The notes: a model not told the origin generated them from the sequence alone. 52,587 nucleotides of DNA from Halorubrum lipolyticum DSM 21995 (GCF_000337375.1 NZ_AOJG01000003.1:246-52832); one strand, 5' to 3'. Numbered from the stretch's first letter, positions 23,767 through 32,318 are shown. Numbers and translations: made by a program.

Positions 23767-24765
23767 ATGAAGAAGCTGATCAACGACCCGGACGACGTCG
23801 TCGACGAGATGCTGGACGGGATGACCGCGGCGTATCCGGACCGGCTCCGACGGCTCCCGGACACGCAGGTGGTCGTGCGCGACGACGCGCCGGTCGAGGG
23901 GAAGGTCGCGCTCGTGACGGGCGGCGGGAGCGGTCACGAGCCGACCCACGCGGGCTACGTCGGCGACGGAATGCTCGACGGGGCGGCCGCCGGCGACGTG
24001 TTCTCCTCGCCGACCGCCGACGAGTTCGAGGCGCTCATCGACGCCTGCGACGCGGGCGACGGCGTGCTCGCGATCATCAAGAACTACGAGGGCGACGTGA
24101 TGAACTTCGAGACCGCCATCGAGCTCGCCGAGATGGAGGGCGTCGAGGTCGAGAGCGTCGTGGTCAACGACGACGTGGCCGTCGAGGACTCGCTGTACAC
24201 GTCCGGGCGACGAGGCGTCTGCGGGACGATCCTCGTCCACAAGGCCGCCGGCGCGAAGGCCGCGCAGGGAGCCGACCTCTCGGAGGTCACGCGCGTCGCC
24301 GAGAAGGTGATCGACAACGTGGGGACGATGGGCACCGCGCTCACCTCCTGTGTCACCCCCGAGAAAGGCGAGCCCACCTTCGACCTGGGCGACGACGAGA
24401 TCGAACTCGGGATCGGGATCCACGGCGAGCCCGGCACCGAGCGCACGGAGATGATGAGCGCCGACGAGATCACCGACGCGCTGACCGAGGCGGTCCTCGA
24501 CGACCTCGATCTGGATCCCGGACAGGAGGTGCTCACGGTCGTCAACGGGATGGGCGGGACCCCGCAGATGGAGCTGTTCGTCGTCAACCGCCGGCTCCAG
24601 GAGCTGCTCGGGGAACACGACCTCGAGACGTGGGACGCGTGGGTCGGCGACTACATGACCTCGCTCGACATGATGGGCGCGTCTATCACCGTCTGCGCCG
24701 TCGACGACGAGCTGAAGGAGCTGCTCGGCGCGCCGGCCGACACCCCGGCGCTGACGACGAAATGA
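23767..24765 (+). CDS. dhaK: Dihydroxyacetone kinase, subunit DhaK
   Basis: 332 residues. DhaK binds dihydroxyacetone covalently through a histidine as a hemiaminal: here H219 in GIGIHGEPGTER. The substrate-binding glycine-rich region is TGGGSGHEPTHAGYVGDGML (51-70) with AAAGDVFSSPT. It forms the sugar-binding subunit of the PEP-dependent DHA kinase with DhaL and DhaM downstream, converting dihydroxyacetone to DHAP for glycerol and DHA catabolism. A TATA-like ATCTTTAATG precedes it. The ATG at 23767 gives the family N-terminus MKKLINDPDDVVDEML. Its stop overlaps the dhaL start. Confidence 0.95.
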   Translation: MKKLINDPDDVVDEMLDGMTAAYPDRLRRLPDTQVVVRDDAPVEGKVALVTGGGSGHEPTHAGYVGDGMLDGAAAGDVFSSPTADEFEALIDACDAGDGVLAIIKNYEGDVMNFETAIELAEMEGVEVESVVVNDDVAVEDSLYTSGRRGVCGTILVHKAAGAKAAQGADLSEVTRVAEKVIDNVGTMGTALTSCVTPEKGEPTFDLGDDEIELGIGIHGEPGTERTEMMSADEITDALTEAVLDDLDLDPGQEVLTVVNGMGGTPQMELFVVNRRLQELLGEHDLETWDAWVGDYMTSLDMMGASITVCAVDDELKELLGAPADTPALTTK

Positions 24766-25484
24766 CGGGCGACGGCGCCGCCGTCGTCGACGCCGTCGAG
24801 GCGGTCGCGGAGCGCATCGAGGACGAGCGCGCGCACCTCACCGAGCTCGACTCCGCCATCGGCGACGCGGACCACGGCGGCAACATGGCCCGCGGCTGGG
24901 CCGCCGCCGCCGAGGCCGCCCGCGACCTCGACGACCCCGACCCCCAGACCGTCTGCAAGACGGTCGGGAAGACGCTCATGGCCGAGGTCGGCGGGGCCTC
25001 CGGTCCGCTGTTCGGCGGCTCGCTCGTGTTCGCGAGCGCCGAGCTCGACGACGGGATCGACGCCGAGAGCGCGGTCGCGTTCGCCGAGACCTACTTAGAG
25101 AAGGTCGAGGACCGCGGCGACGCCCGGGTGGGCGACCAGACGGTGGTCGACGCGCTCACCCCGGCGGTCCACACGTTCAAGAAGTCGGTCGAGACGGACG
25201 AGCTCCCGCCGCTCGAGGCGCTGGCGAAGGCGGTCGACGCGGCCGAGCGCGGCGTCGCGTTCACCGTCCCGATCCGGGCGAAAAAGGGCCGCGCCTCCTA
25301 CCTCGGCTGGCGGTCCGTCGGCCATCAGGACCCCGGCGCGACGAGCGCGCTGTACATCCTCGAGGAGCTGCTCGCGGTCGCCGCCGACGCCCTCGACGCG
25401 GAGATTCCCGACGTCGACGCGACCTCGCCGACGATCCCGGACGAGGCGGCCGAGGACGACAGCGCGGCGGCGGAGGACGACTGA
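24762..25484 (+). CDS. dhaL: Dihydroxyacetone kinase, ADP-binding subunit DhaL
   Basis: 240 residues, a helical-barrel protein that holds ADP/ATP tightly. The Mg-binding aspartates lie in ELDSAIGDADHGGNMARG (D30, D35, D37). TVGKTLMAEVGGASGPLFGG and DPGATSALYILEELL are further family blocks; a short acidic tail follows. In the PTS-coupled system DhaM rephosphorylates the bound ADP instead of releasing it. Start overlaps dhaK as AATGA; stop overlaps the dhaM start as TGATG, so the three genes form one translationally coupled operon. Confidence 0.95.
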   Translation: MTGDGAAVVDAVEAVAERIEDERAHLTELDSAIGDADHGGNMARGWAAAAEAARDLDDPDPQTVCKTVGKTLMAEVGGASGPLFGGSLVFASAELDDGIDAESAVAFAETYLEKVEDRGDARVGDQTVVDALTPAVHTFKKSVETDELPPLEALAKAVDAAERGVAFTVPIRAKKGRASYLGWRSVGHQDPGATSALYILEELLAVAADALDAEIPDVDATSPTIPDEAAEDDSAAAEDD

Positions 25485-25864
25485 TGGTCGGCCTCGCCGT
25501 CGTCTCCCACAGCGAGCGGGCCGCCGAGGGGATCGTCGAGGTCGCCGCCGAGATGGCCGGCGACACCCGCATCGAGCCCGTCGGCGGCGACGGACAGGGG
25601 GGGATCGGTACCGTCCCGGACGCCATCGGCGACGCCATCGACGCCGCGGACGACGGCGAGGGCGTCGTCGTCCTCGTCGACCTCGGCAGCGCGGTGATGA
25701 ACGCCGACGTGGCGGTCGAGCTGAGCGACGCGGAGGCAGTCATCGCGGACGCGCCCGTGCTGGAGGGCGCGGTCAACGCGGCCGTCGCCGCCACCGACCC
25801 GTCCGCCACGCTGGACTCGGTCCGCGAGCAGGCGGAGGCGGCGCGCGGGATGGAGAAGCTGTAG
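25484..25864 (+). CDS. dhaM: PTS-dependent dihydroxyacetone kinase phosphoryl donor DhaM
   Basis: 126 residues, a single EIIA-mannose-like domain. The phosphorylated histidine is H9 in MVGLAVVSHSERAAEG; GIGTVPDAIGDAI and VVVLVDLGSAVMNADVAVEL complete the fold. Unlike E. coli DhaM it has no fused HPr or EI domains, so it must receive phosphate from separate proteins. HPr and EI are encoded just downstream on the opposite strand. The stop lies 12 nt from the convergent ptsI stop. Confidence 0.95.
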   Translation: MVGLAVVSHSERAAEGIVEVAAEMAGDTRIEPVGGDGQGGIGTVPDAIGDAIDAADDGEGVVVLVDLGSAVMNADVAVELSDAEAVIADAPVLEGAVNAAVAATDPSATLDSVREQAEAARGMEKL

Positions 25865-25876
25865 AGCGTCGGAACG

Positions 25877-27604
25877 CTACCCGTCGAGCAGCTCCCGCAC
25901 CTCGGCGCGCGTCTCGCACGCGAGCGCCCGCTCGGCGAGGTCGCGCGCGTCCGCCGAGTCGACCTCCCGGACCCGCTCTTTCACCGCCGGGACGGTCACC
26001 GCGCTCATGCTGAGCTCGTCGAGCCCGAGCCCGACGAGCAGCTCCGTGAACGCCGGGTCGCCGGCCATCTCGCCGCACATCCCGACCCACGCGTCGGTCT
26101 CCTCTGCGGCCGACGCCGTGCGGTCGATCGCGCGTAACACCGCCGGGTGGAGCGGGTCGTGGTACGCGGCGACGCCGTCGTTCTCGCGGTCGGCCGCCAT
26201 CACGTACTGGGCGAGGTCGTTCGTCCCGATACTCAGGAAGTCGAGCCGGTCTGCGAGCCGGTCCGCGAGGAAGACCGCGGCCGGCGTCTCGACCATCGCG
26301 CCCAGTTCCGGGACCGCGTGGTCGACGCCCTCCGCGTCGAGGTCGGCGGCGACCGACTCGACCGCCGAGACCGCGGCCTCGACCTCCTCGATCTGCGAGA
26401 CGAGCGGGAACATCACCGCGAGCCCCTCGCCGTCCGCGTCGTCAGCGTCGTCTGCGCCGTCCGCGTCGCCATCGCTCGCGGCCGCGCGCAGCAGCGCCCG
26501 CAGTTGCGTCTCGAACAGGTCGCAGTGCTCGTCGAGCGAGAGCCGGATCCCCCGTCGGCCGAGAAACGGGTTCGCCTCGTCCGGCAGGTCGAGGTACGGC
26601 ACCCGCTTGTCGCCCCCCACGTCGAGCGTCCTGACGACGACCCGGTCGTCCGGGAACGCCGCCAGCGCGGCCGTCACGGCCTCGTACTGCTCGTCCTCGC
26701 TCGGCGGCGCCTCGCGGTCGAGGAAGAGGAACTCCGTCCGGAACAGCCCGATCCCGTCGGCGCCGCGCTCGGACGCGGGGCCGAGCTCCGCCTCGCTCCC
26801 GACGTTCGCGGCCACTTCGACCGGCCGGCCGTCGGCGGTCGAGACGCGCTCGGTGACCGCCGACGTCGCCTCGCCCTCGGCCGCCGCGCGCGTCTCCGCG
26901 TCGGGGTCGGCGACCACCCGCCCGCCCTCGCCGTCGACGAGGAGTTCGGTCCCGTCCTCGATGTCGCGAAGCGACTCCCCGACCCCGACGACCGCCGGGA
27001 TCGACAGCGACCGCGCGATGATCGCCGCGTGCGCGGTCCGGCCGCCGGCGACGGTGGCGATCCCGGCGACCGCGTCCGGGTCCAGCTCCGCGGTGTCGCT
27101 CGGGGTGAGCCGCTCGGCCAGCAGCACGGTGCCGTCCGGGAGATCCCTCACGTCGACGAGCGAATCGACGTCGAGGAGGACGCGGAGCAGCCGGTCCCGC
27201 ACGTCGCGCAGGTCGTCCGCGCGCTCGGCCATGGGACCGTCGAGCGCCTCGAACTGATCGATCGCGGCCGCGAACCGGTCGCGCACGGCGTGTTCGGCCG
27301 GCGTCCCGTCCTCGACGGCCGCCTCGATGTCGCCGACGAGCTCCGGGTCGTCGAGGAACTGCTCGTGGGCCTCGAACACCGCCGCCTCCTCCTCGCCGAC
27401 GCGCTCGGCCGCCCGGTCGCGGGCGTCCCGGATCGCCTCGCGGGCCGCGTCGCGGGCGTCAGCGAACCGCGCCAGCTCGGCGTCGGGGTCGACGGCGGAC
27501 GGGTCGGGTCGCTCGGGGAGCGTCAGGCCGGCTTCGGGGCGGTACCAGCGCGCCGTCCCGACGCCCGACAGCGGCGTGCTTCCGACGCCGGTGAGCGTCT
27601 TCAC
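25877..27604 (-). CDS. ptsI: Phosphoenolpyruvate-protein phosphotransferase (PTS enzyme I)
   Basis: 575 residues, about the bacterial length. The active histidine is H192 in VAGGRTAHAAIIARSLSIPAVVG; the PEP-binding barrel includes GADGIGLFRTEFLFLDRE, RTLDVGGDKRVPYL and FLSIGTNDLAQYVMAADREN; the catalytic cysteine is in WVGMCGEMAGDP. Transfers phosphate from PEP to HPr. It overlaps ptsH by 4 nt (ATGA at 27601-27604). With HPr and dhaKLM convergent next to it, its main client here is probably DhaM; no sugar-specific EII genes are in the window. A low-complexity ADDADDADG insert near residue 380 is typical haloarchaeal variation. Confidence 0.95.
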   Translation of the reverse strand: MKTLTGVGSTPLSGVGTARWYRPEAGLTLPERPDPSAVDPDAELARFADARDAAREAIRDARDRAAERVGEEEAAVFEAHEQFLDDPELVGDIEAAVEDGTPAEHAVRDRFAAAIDQFEALDGPMAERADDLRDVRDRLLRVLLDVDSLVDVRDLPDGTVLLAERLTPSDTAELDPDAVAGIATVAGGRTAHAAIIARSLSIPAVVGVGESLRDIEDGTELLVDGEGGRVVADPDAETRAAAEGEATSAVTERVSTADGRPVEVAANVGSEAELGPASERGADGIGLFRTEFLFLDREAPPSEDEQYEAVTAALAAFPDDRVVVRTLDVGGDKRVPYLDLPDEANPFLGRRGIRLSLDEHCDLFETQLRALLRAAASDGDADGADDADDADGEGLAVMFPLVSQIEEVEAAVSAVESVAADLDAEGVDHAVPELGAMVETPAAVFLADRLADRLDFLSIGTNDLAQYVMAADRENDGVAAYHDPLHPAVLRAIDRTASAAEETDAWVGMCGEMAGDPAFTELLVGLGLDELSMSAVTVPAVKERVREVDSADARDLAERALACETRAEVRELLDG

Positions 27605-27897
27605 GGCGGAGCCTCACCGTCGCCGTCCTCTTCGACCGCGCTCGTCAGGAGGTCGCAGACCGCGTCGAGCGCGTCGGCCGCCTCCGCGCCCTCGGCAACG
27701 ATCCGGACCGACTCGCCGTGGGCGACGTTCAGTCCGCTCACCGAAAGCATGCTGTCGGCGCGGACGAGCCCGTCGTCACCGTCGTCCGCGCGACCGATCG
27801 ACACGTCGGCGTCGAACCGGTTCGCCGTCTGCACCAGCTTCGAGGCCGGCCGCGCGTGCAGGCCCGCCTCCGGCACCACCGTCACGGTACGTTCCAT
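27601..27897 (-). CDS. ptsH: Phosphocarrier protein HPr
   Basis: 98 residues. The phosphorylated histidine is H14 in VVPEAGLHARPASKLVQTA; the second helix region ADSMLSVSGLNVAHGESV follows, corresponding to the serine-46 region of bacterial HPr but without evidence for HPr kinase here. An acidic tail (VEEDGDGEAPP) is added. It carries phosphate from enzyme I to DhaM. A strong TATA box CCTTATAAGT (27921-27930) is centred 29 nt upstream of the ATG, so ptsH-ptsI is a two-gene operon with its own promoter. Confidence 0.94.
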   Translation of the reverse strand: MERTVTVVPEAGLHARPASKLVQTANRFDADVSIGRADDGDDGLVRADSMLSVSGLNVAHGESVRIVAEGAEAADALDAVCDLLTSAVEEDGDGEAPP

Positions 27898-27952
27898 GGA
27901 TCCGGATAGGCGCGGCGTGGCCTTATAAGTAGGTTCGGTGAGGCGGCCGGGC

Positions 27953-28696
27953 TCACTCGACGACGGCGACGACCTCTCCCTCGATCATCCGCGCGAGGAC
28001 GACCCGCGGCACGTCCGCGCGCTCGCGGACGACTCGCGCGATCTCCCGCCCGACCCCCTCGTCGTCGGCGTCGTCGACGGCATTTATAAGCGGGATCGCG
28101 GTCGCGTCCGGCGGAACGTCTTTTAAACCGCCCCGCTCGTGCGCGAGCACGCGACCGACCAGTTCGGGGGTGATCTCGTCGCCGAGTTCGGCGTCGGTGA
28201 TCGCGGTCACACGCTCGGGACGGTGAACCGTCTCGCCGGTCAGCGGCTCGCCGACTGCGCCGACGCTCGCCACCGGAACCACGCGGTCCGCGCTCGCCGG
28301 GAGCTGCGGCTCGCGCTCGTTCGGGGCCTTAAAAAGGCGCGTCCGCGCCCCGTCGGCCTTCACGAGGACCGGCCCGCCGTGGGCGGCGCCGATCTCGTCG
28401 ACGACGGCCGGGTCGTACCCGCGGTACCGGTCGTCGCGCTCGCGCTCCGGGACCAGGCCGAGCGGGAAGGCGTCCTCGGCCGCCGCGTTCGCCGGCTCCG
28501 CGAGGGCGGCGACCGGGTCCTCGGTCACGCGGACGTCCGCGACCTCCCGGTCGAAGATCGGGATCCGGACCGTCGCGGTGAGGACCGCCCGCTCGAGCCG
28601 GTCGGCGAGCGCGTAGAGGGTGGTCTTCTTCCCGCCGGCGCCGACGAGACAGGTCGTTCCCGCGGCCGCGTCGAGGGCGTCGACCACGTCGTCCAT
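27953..28696 (-). CDS. yqeC: Selenium cofactor biosynthesis YqeC-like protein
   Basis: 247 residues. The N-terminus has the P-loop-like TCLVGAGGKKTTLYALADRL near residues 15-34; then LTATVRIPIF, LVKADGARTRLFKAPNEREP (a motif of YqeC/PF19842) and RVTAITDAELGDEITPELVGRVL. In bacteria YqeC is linked to selenium-dependent molybdenum hydroxylases. Here it is divergent from an aldehyde:ferredoxin oxidoreductase homologue (114 nt apart), which supports a link to Mo/W cofactor chemistry rather than necessarily selenium. No other cofactor genes are in view. Confidence 0.85.
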   Translation of the reverse strand: MDDVVDALDAAAGTTCLVGAGGKKTTLYALADRLERAVLTATVRIPIFDREVADVRVTEDPVAALAEPANAAAEDAFPLGLVPERERDDRYRGYDPAVVDEIGAAHGGPVLVKADGARTRLFKAPNEREPQLPASADRVVPVASVGAVGEPLTGETVHRPERVTAITDAELGDEITPELVGRVLAHERGGLKDVPPDATAIPLINAVDDADDEGVGREIARVVRERADVPRVVLARMIEGEVVAVVE

Positions 28697-28810
28697 GTCC
28701 GGAGTCGTGGTCCCCCGGGGGCGAAAAGCCGTCGGTCGGGGGTGTGGTTCGACCGAGGGTGATTACCCCGGCGTGTGGTTTAATCCCGTTCGCCCGCGAG
28801 GTGGCTCACG

Positions 28811-30706
28811 ATGACCGTTCCCGACCGGATGCTCCGTGTCGACCTCTCGGCGGAGCGCGTGCGCAGCGAGCCGGTCCCCGCGGAGTGGCTCGCGCGCTAC
28901 GTCGGCGGGAAGGGGCTCGGCGCGCGGTACCTCTACGAGATGGAGCCGGGCGTCGACCCGGCGTCGCCGGCGAACCGGCTCGCGTTCCTCGTCGGTCCCC
29001 TGACCGGCTACCTCCCCGGCGAGCCGCGCTACGCGGCGGTGACGAAGTCCCCGCTCACCGGCGCGTTCCTCGACTCCTACGGGGGCGGGTCGTTCGCGGC
29101 CCGGCTCGCCGGCTCGCTCGGCGACCACCTCGGGCTCGTGATCGAGGGCGCGGCCGACGACCCCGTCGCCCTCTCGCTCGCCGGCGGCGAGGCGACGATC
29201 GAACCCGCGGGAGACCTTCGAGGGCTCGACGCGGCCGAGACCGACGCCAGGTTCCCGGACGCCGCCGTCGCCTGCGTCGGCCCGGCGGGCGAGTCGGGAG
29301 TCCGGTACGCGACGATCGCCTCCGACGGCGGCGACCACCACGCCGGGCGGGGCGGCGCGGGCGCCGTGATGGGCGCGAAGGGGCTCAAGGCGGTCGTCGC
29401 CCGCGACCCGGCGCCGGAGGTCCCCGACGCGCTCCGGGCGCTCCGCGAGCGCGCCGAGGCGGCGTTCGCCGACAGCGACGCCGGGCGCTGGCTCGCCGCG
29501 GGCGACACCCTAGAGACCGTCGCGTTCGGCGACGAGACGGGCGTGCTCCCGACCCGGGGCTGGCAGGCCCGCCGCTTCGACGGCGCCGACGCCCTGGGGG
29601 TCGACTCCGCGAGCGAGCGCGCGACCGGTCGCGAGCGCCCTGACGACTCGGTTCCGGGCGGGTTTCGGGTGCCGACGGGCGAGGGGGAGCGCTCGGACGG
29701 CGACGCTGACGCCGACGACTCCCCGGACGCCCCCGACGCGACCGTCCCCCGCGGCGGCACCCCGATCGCGCTCGGCGCGGGGCTCGGTATCGACGACTTC
29801 GACGCGGTCGCGGCTCTCGGCGGCGTCTGCGACCGCCTCGGGATCGACGTGATCTCCGCCGGCAACGCGGTCGCGTGGGCGGTCCGCGCGAGCGACGCGG
29901 GGCTGATCGACCCCGCCGATCACGGCGTCGACCGCGGGCTCGCCTTCGGCGACGAGGCCGCCGCGCGGGCACTCATCGAGGAGATCGCGGCCCGGTCGAC
30001 CCCCCTCGCCGACGCGCTCGCGGACGGCGTGGCGGCCGCCGCCGAGCGGTTCGGCGGGGCCGACCTCGTGCCGACCGTGAAGGGGATGGAGCTCGCCTCC
30101 TACGACCCGCGCGGCGCGGCGACGATGGCGCTGGCGTTCGCGACCGGCGACCGCGGCGGCTGCCACCGGCGCGCGCGACCGGTCGAGACCGAGGCGGTGA
30201 CCGACCCGGGGTGGGGCCCCGCCGAGCGCGCTGCCGTCGTCGCCGACGAGCAGGACCGGCGGGCCGCGCTGTGGTGTCTCGTCGGCGACGACTTCCTCGC
30301 CGAGAGCTTCGGGCCGGCGGCGGCCGCCGAGTGGCTCGCCGCGCTCGGCGACGAGCGCGACCCGGACGACCTCCGGCTCCTCGGCGAGCGGGTGTGGACG
30401 CTCACGCGCCTGTTCAACCTCCGAGAGGGGTTCGACCGCGGCGACGACGGGCTCCCGGACGCGCTGACGCGCGGGACCGACGGGGCGGGAGAAACGGATG
30501 ACGCGCCCGACGACGGCCTCGACCCCCGCGCCTTCGAGGACCTCCTCGACCGGTACTACGCGCACCGCGGCTGGGACCGCGAGGGGCGACCCGCGACCGC
30601 CCTGCTCGACCGGCTCGGGCTCGCGGACCTCCCCGACGCGGCGACGCCGGTCGGGTCGGCGGAAACGGTGCCGGACTTCGGCGCCGCTGACGGCGGCGGC
30701 GACTGA
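28811..30706 (+). CDS. Aldehyde:ferredoxin oxidoreductase homologue lacking three cluster cysteines
   Basis: 631 residues. The N-terminal domain carries the AOR pattern (MLRVDLSAERVRSEPVP, YVGGKGLGARYLY, RYAAVTKSPLTGAFLDSYGGGSFA, GRGGAGAVMGAKGLKAVVAR). Domains 2 and 3 have GLGIDDFDAVAALGGVCDRLGIDVISAGNAVAWA and ATGDRGGCHRRARP, which bind the tungstopterin. AOR ligates [4Fe-4S] by CxxCxxxC plus a later Cys. Only four cysteines exist here (155, 340, 451, 489), and the stretch where CxxCxxxC belongs (about 266-312) is an acidic Ser/Asp-rich linker. C489 may match the fourth ligand. So it may not hold a normal cluster. A TATA box (GGTTTAAT, 28777-28784) precedes it. Confidence 0.88.
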   Translation: MTVPDRMLRVDLSAERVRSEPVPAEWLARYVGGKGLGARYLYEMEPGVDPASPANRLAFLVGPLTGYLPGEPRYAAVTKSPLTGAFLDSYGGGSFAARLAGSLGDHLGLVIEGAADDPVALSLAGGEATIEPAGDLRGLDAAETDARFPDAAVACVGPAGESGVRYATIASDGGDHHAGRGGAGAVMGAKGLKAVVARDPAPEVPDALRALRERAEAAFADSDAGRWLAAGDTLETVAFGDETGVLPTRGWQARRFDGADALGVDSASERATGRERPDDSVPGGFRVPTGEGERSDGDADADDSPDAPDATVPRGGTPIALGAGLGIDDFDAVAALGGVCDRLGIDVISAGNAVAWAVRASDAGLIDPADHGVDRGLAFGDEAAARALIEEIAARSTPLADALADGVAAAAERFGGADLVPTVKGMELASYDPRGAATMALAFATGDRGGCHRRARPVETEAVTDPGWGPAERAAVVADEQDRRAALWCLVGDDFLAESFGPAAAAEWLAALGDERDPDDLRLLGERVWTLTRLFNLREGFDRGDDGLPDALTRGTDGAGETDDAPDDGLDPRAFEDLLDRYYAHRGWDREGRPATALLDRLGLADLPDAATPVGSAETVPDFGAADGGGD

Positions 30707-30725
30707 ACGACGAAAAGCGGACGGC

Positions 30726-30755
30726 GGCTGACCATTAAAAAAAAAACGGTCGCCG
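30726..30755. terminator. Bidirectional poly-A/T terminator between AOR homologue and ychF
   Basis: Ten A residues (30737-30746) are flanked by imperfect inverted arms (CGGCTGACC at 30726 and GGTCGCCG at 30748). On the minus strand this is a run of ten T directly after ychF, a typical archaeal terminator. The AOR-homologue stop (30706) lies 20 nt upstream on the other strand. Confidence 0.65.
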
Positions 30756-30757
30756 AC

Positions 30758-31960
30758 CTACGGCGCCGCCTGCTTCGTCGAGATCAGCTCGATCACGTCG
30801 CGGTGGTCGAGCTCGTGGTCGGTCCCCACCTGTCGCCCGCTCCGGCAGTCGGTGCCGTGGAGGAGCCCCTCGCCGATGTCCGAGTGGATGTGGAACGCGA
30901 AGTCCTCAGTCGTCGACCCCTCGGGGAGGATGAAGCAGTCGCGGAAGACGCCCTTCTCGTCTTTGCTCCCGTTGGCGGAGCCGGGGAAGACGGCGATACA
31001 GCCGAGCACGTCGAAGACGGCCTCCTCGAGCGCGCCCTGTACGCCGGTGCCGTCGTACTCGGCGACGAACTCGCCGATCTGCGCTAAGCCCGCCTCCTGC
31101 TCGCCGGAGACGTCGCCGACGATTTCGAAATCGCACTCGCCCGGCGTGTAGTCGACGACGCCGGCCTCGTTCGCGTTTTTAAGCGCTTTTTCGGCGTGGG
31201 CGCTCGCGGGGACGAAAGAGAGGTGGTCGTAGTCGGGGTCGGCGGTGATCTCCTCCCAGTTCGCCTGCGCCTCGGGGGTGTCCATCTTGTTGGCGGCGAC
31301 GACCATCGGCTTCGTGCGCTTGCGGATCTCCCGGGCGAGCTCGGTTCTGTCCGTCTCGTCCCACGTCTCGGGGTCGAGTTCGAGCCCCTCGGCGAGGATC
31401 ACCCGCTTCATCCGGTCCTTGTCGATGCCGAACGCGGACATCTGGTCGGCGAGCTCCGCCTCGATGGCGGCGTCGGCGCCGTGATAGCGCGTCTCGAACT
31501 TCTCGAGGCCCTTCTCCAACACGTCGAGGTACCACGCGTCGAGCTCCTCCTCTAGGAAGTCGATGTCCTCGCGGGGGTCGTGGCCCTCGGTCGTCTCGCC
31601 CTCGATGTCGGTCTTGCCGGAGAAGTCGACGACGTGGATCAACACGTCGGTCTCGTTGAGGTCGGTGAGGAACTGGTTCCCGAGGCCGCGTCCCTCGTGG
31701 GCGCCGGGGACGAGGCCGGCGACGTCGACGAGTTTGACGGGAACGAAGCGGGTGCCCTCGCGGCAGACGCCGACGCTCGGCGTGCAGGTCTCGTCGAACT
31801 CGGGGGCGGCGCAGTCGACGCGGACGTACGCCTCGCCGACGGTCGGGTCGATCGTGGTGAACGGGTACGCGCCCTCGGGCACGTCGTTCATGGTCGCGGC
31901 GTTGAAAAACGTCGACTTCCCCACGGAGGGCTTGCCGACGAGGCCGATCCGGTAACTCAT
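30758..31960 (-). CDS. ychF: YchF/Ola1-type GTPase-superfamily ATPase
   Basis: 400 residues. G1 is GLVGKPSVGKSTFFNAAT near residue 6; switch region YPFTTIDPTVGEAYVR; G3 LVDVAGLVPGAHEGRGLG; the G4 motif is NKMD (VAANKMDTPEAQ); a coiled-coil insert and a C-terminal TGS-like domain (DCFILPEGSTTEDFAFHIHSDIGEGLLHGTDC) follow. The archaeal form binds nucleotide and ribosome-associated factors in translation and stress response. The ATG at 31960 puts MSYRIGLVGKP at the N-terminus; a TATA element (31984-31990) is centred 27 nt upstream. The gene stands alone. Confidence 0.93.
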   Translation of the reverse strand: MSYRIGLVGKPSVGKSTFFNAATMNDVPEGAYPFTTIDPTVGEAYVRVDCAAPEFDETCTPSVGVCREGTRFVPVKLVDVAGLVPGAHEGRGLGNQFLTDLNETDVLIHVVDFSGKTDIEGETTEGHDPREDIDFLEEELDAWYLDVLEKGLEKFETRYHGADAAIEAELADQMSAFGIDKDRMKRVILAEGLELDPETWDETDRTELAREIRKRTKPMVVAANKMDTPEAQANWEEITADPDYDHLSFVPASAHAEKALKNANEAGVVDYTPGECDFEIVGDVSGEQEAGLAQIGEFVAEYDGTGVQGALEEAVFDVLGCIAVFPGSANGSKDEKGVFRDCFILPEGSTTEDFAFHIHSDIGEGLLHGTDCRSGRQVGTDHELDHRDVIELISTKQAAP

Positions 31961-32060
31961 TACCACCAGTGCGCGATCCACGGTAAAAAGCGATGCGAGA
32001 CGCGCCGTGGCGTGCGTACGGGTGACGCGGGGGCCGACGCGGCCCGCGACCGGACCCGAG

Positions 32061-32318
32061 TCAGGCGTCGCCGTCGGACTGCCCCGGCTCCCCGAGCGCC
32101 TCGATCGGGAGCACGTTCTGAAGCGCGGCGAAGGCGTCCTCGGGGCTCTCGAACCGCTTCTGGTCGATGTCGGCGACGAGGTCGCCGAGGTCGGCGTCGC
32201 CGTCGGCGAACAGCACGGTCGTGCCGGCGCAGGACTCGACGAGGTCCTCGCGGGCGGCCGGGTAGGAGTGGCCGCGGAACTCGTCTTCGACGCGCGAAAG
32301 GTGAACTTCGGATGTCAT
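32061..32318 (-). CDS. DUF5789-like small protein
   Basis: 85 residues, acidic: VHLSRVEDEFRGHSYPAAREDLVESCAGTTVLFADGDADLGDLV, then FESPEDAFAALQNVLPIEALGEPGQSDGD. The YPAxREDLVE start and FESPEDAFAAL helix resemble the DUF2795/DUF5789 group, of which the 9093 protein is a more typical member. No catalytic residues. A TATA element (CTTAAACG, 32342-32349) is centred 27 nt upstream of the ATG. Function unknown. It is divergent from the UspA gene. Confidence 0.75.
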   Translation of the reverse strand: MTSEVHLSRVEDEFRGHSYPAAREDLVESCAGTTVLFADGDADLGDLVADIDQKRFESPEDAFAALQNVLPIEALGEPGQSDGDA

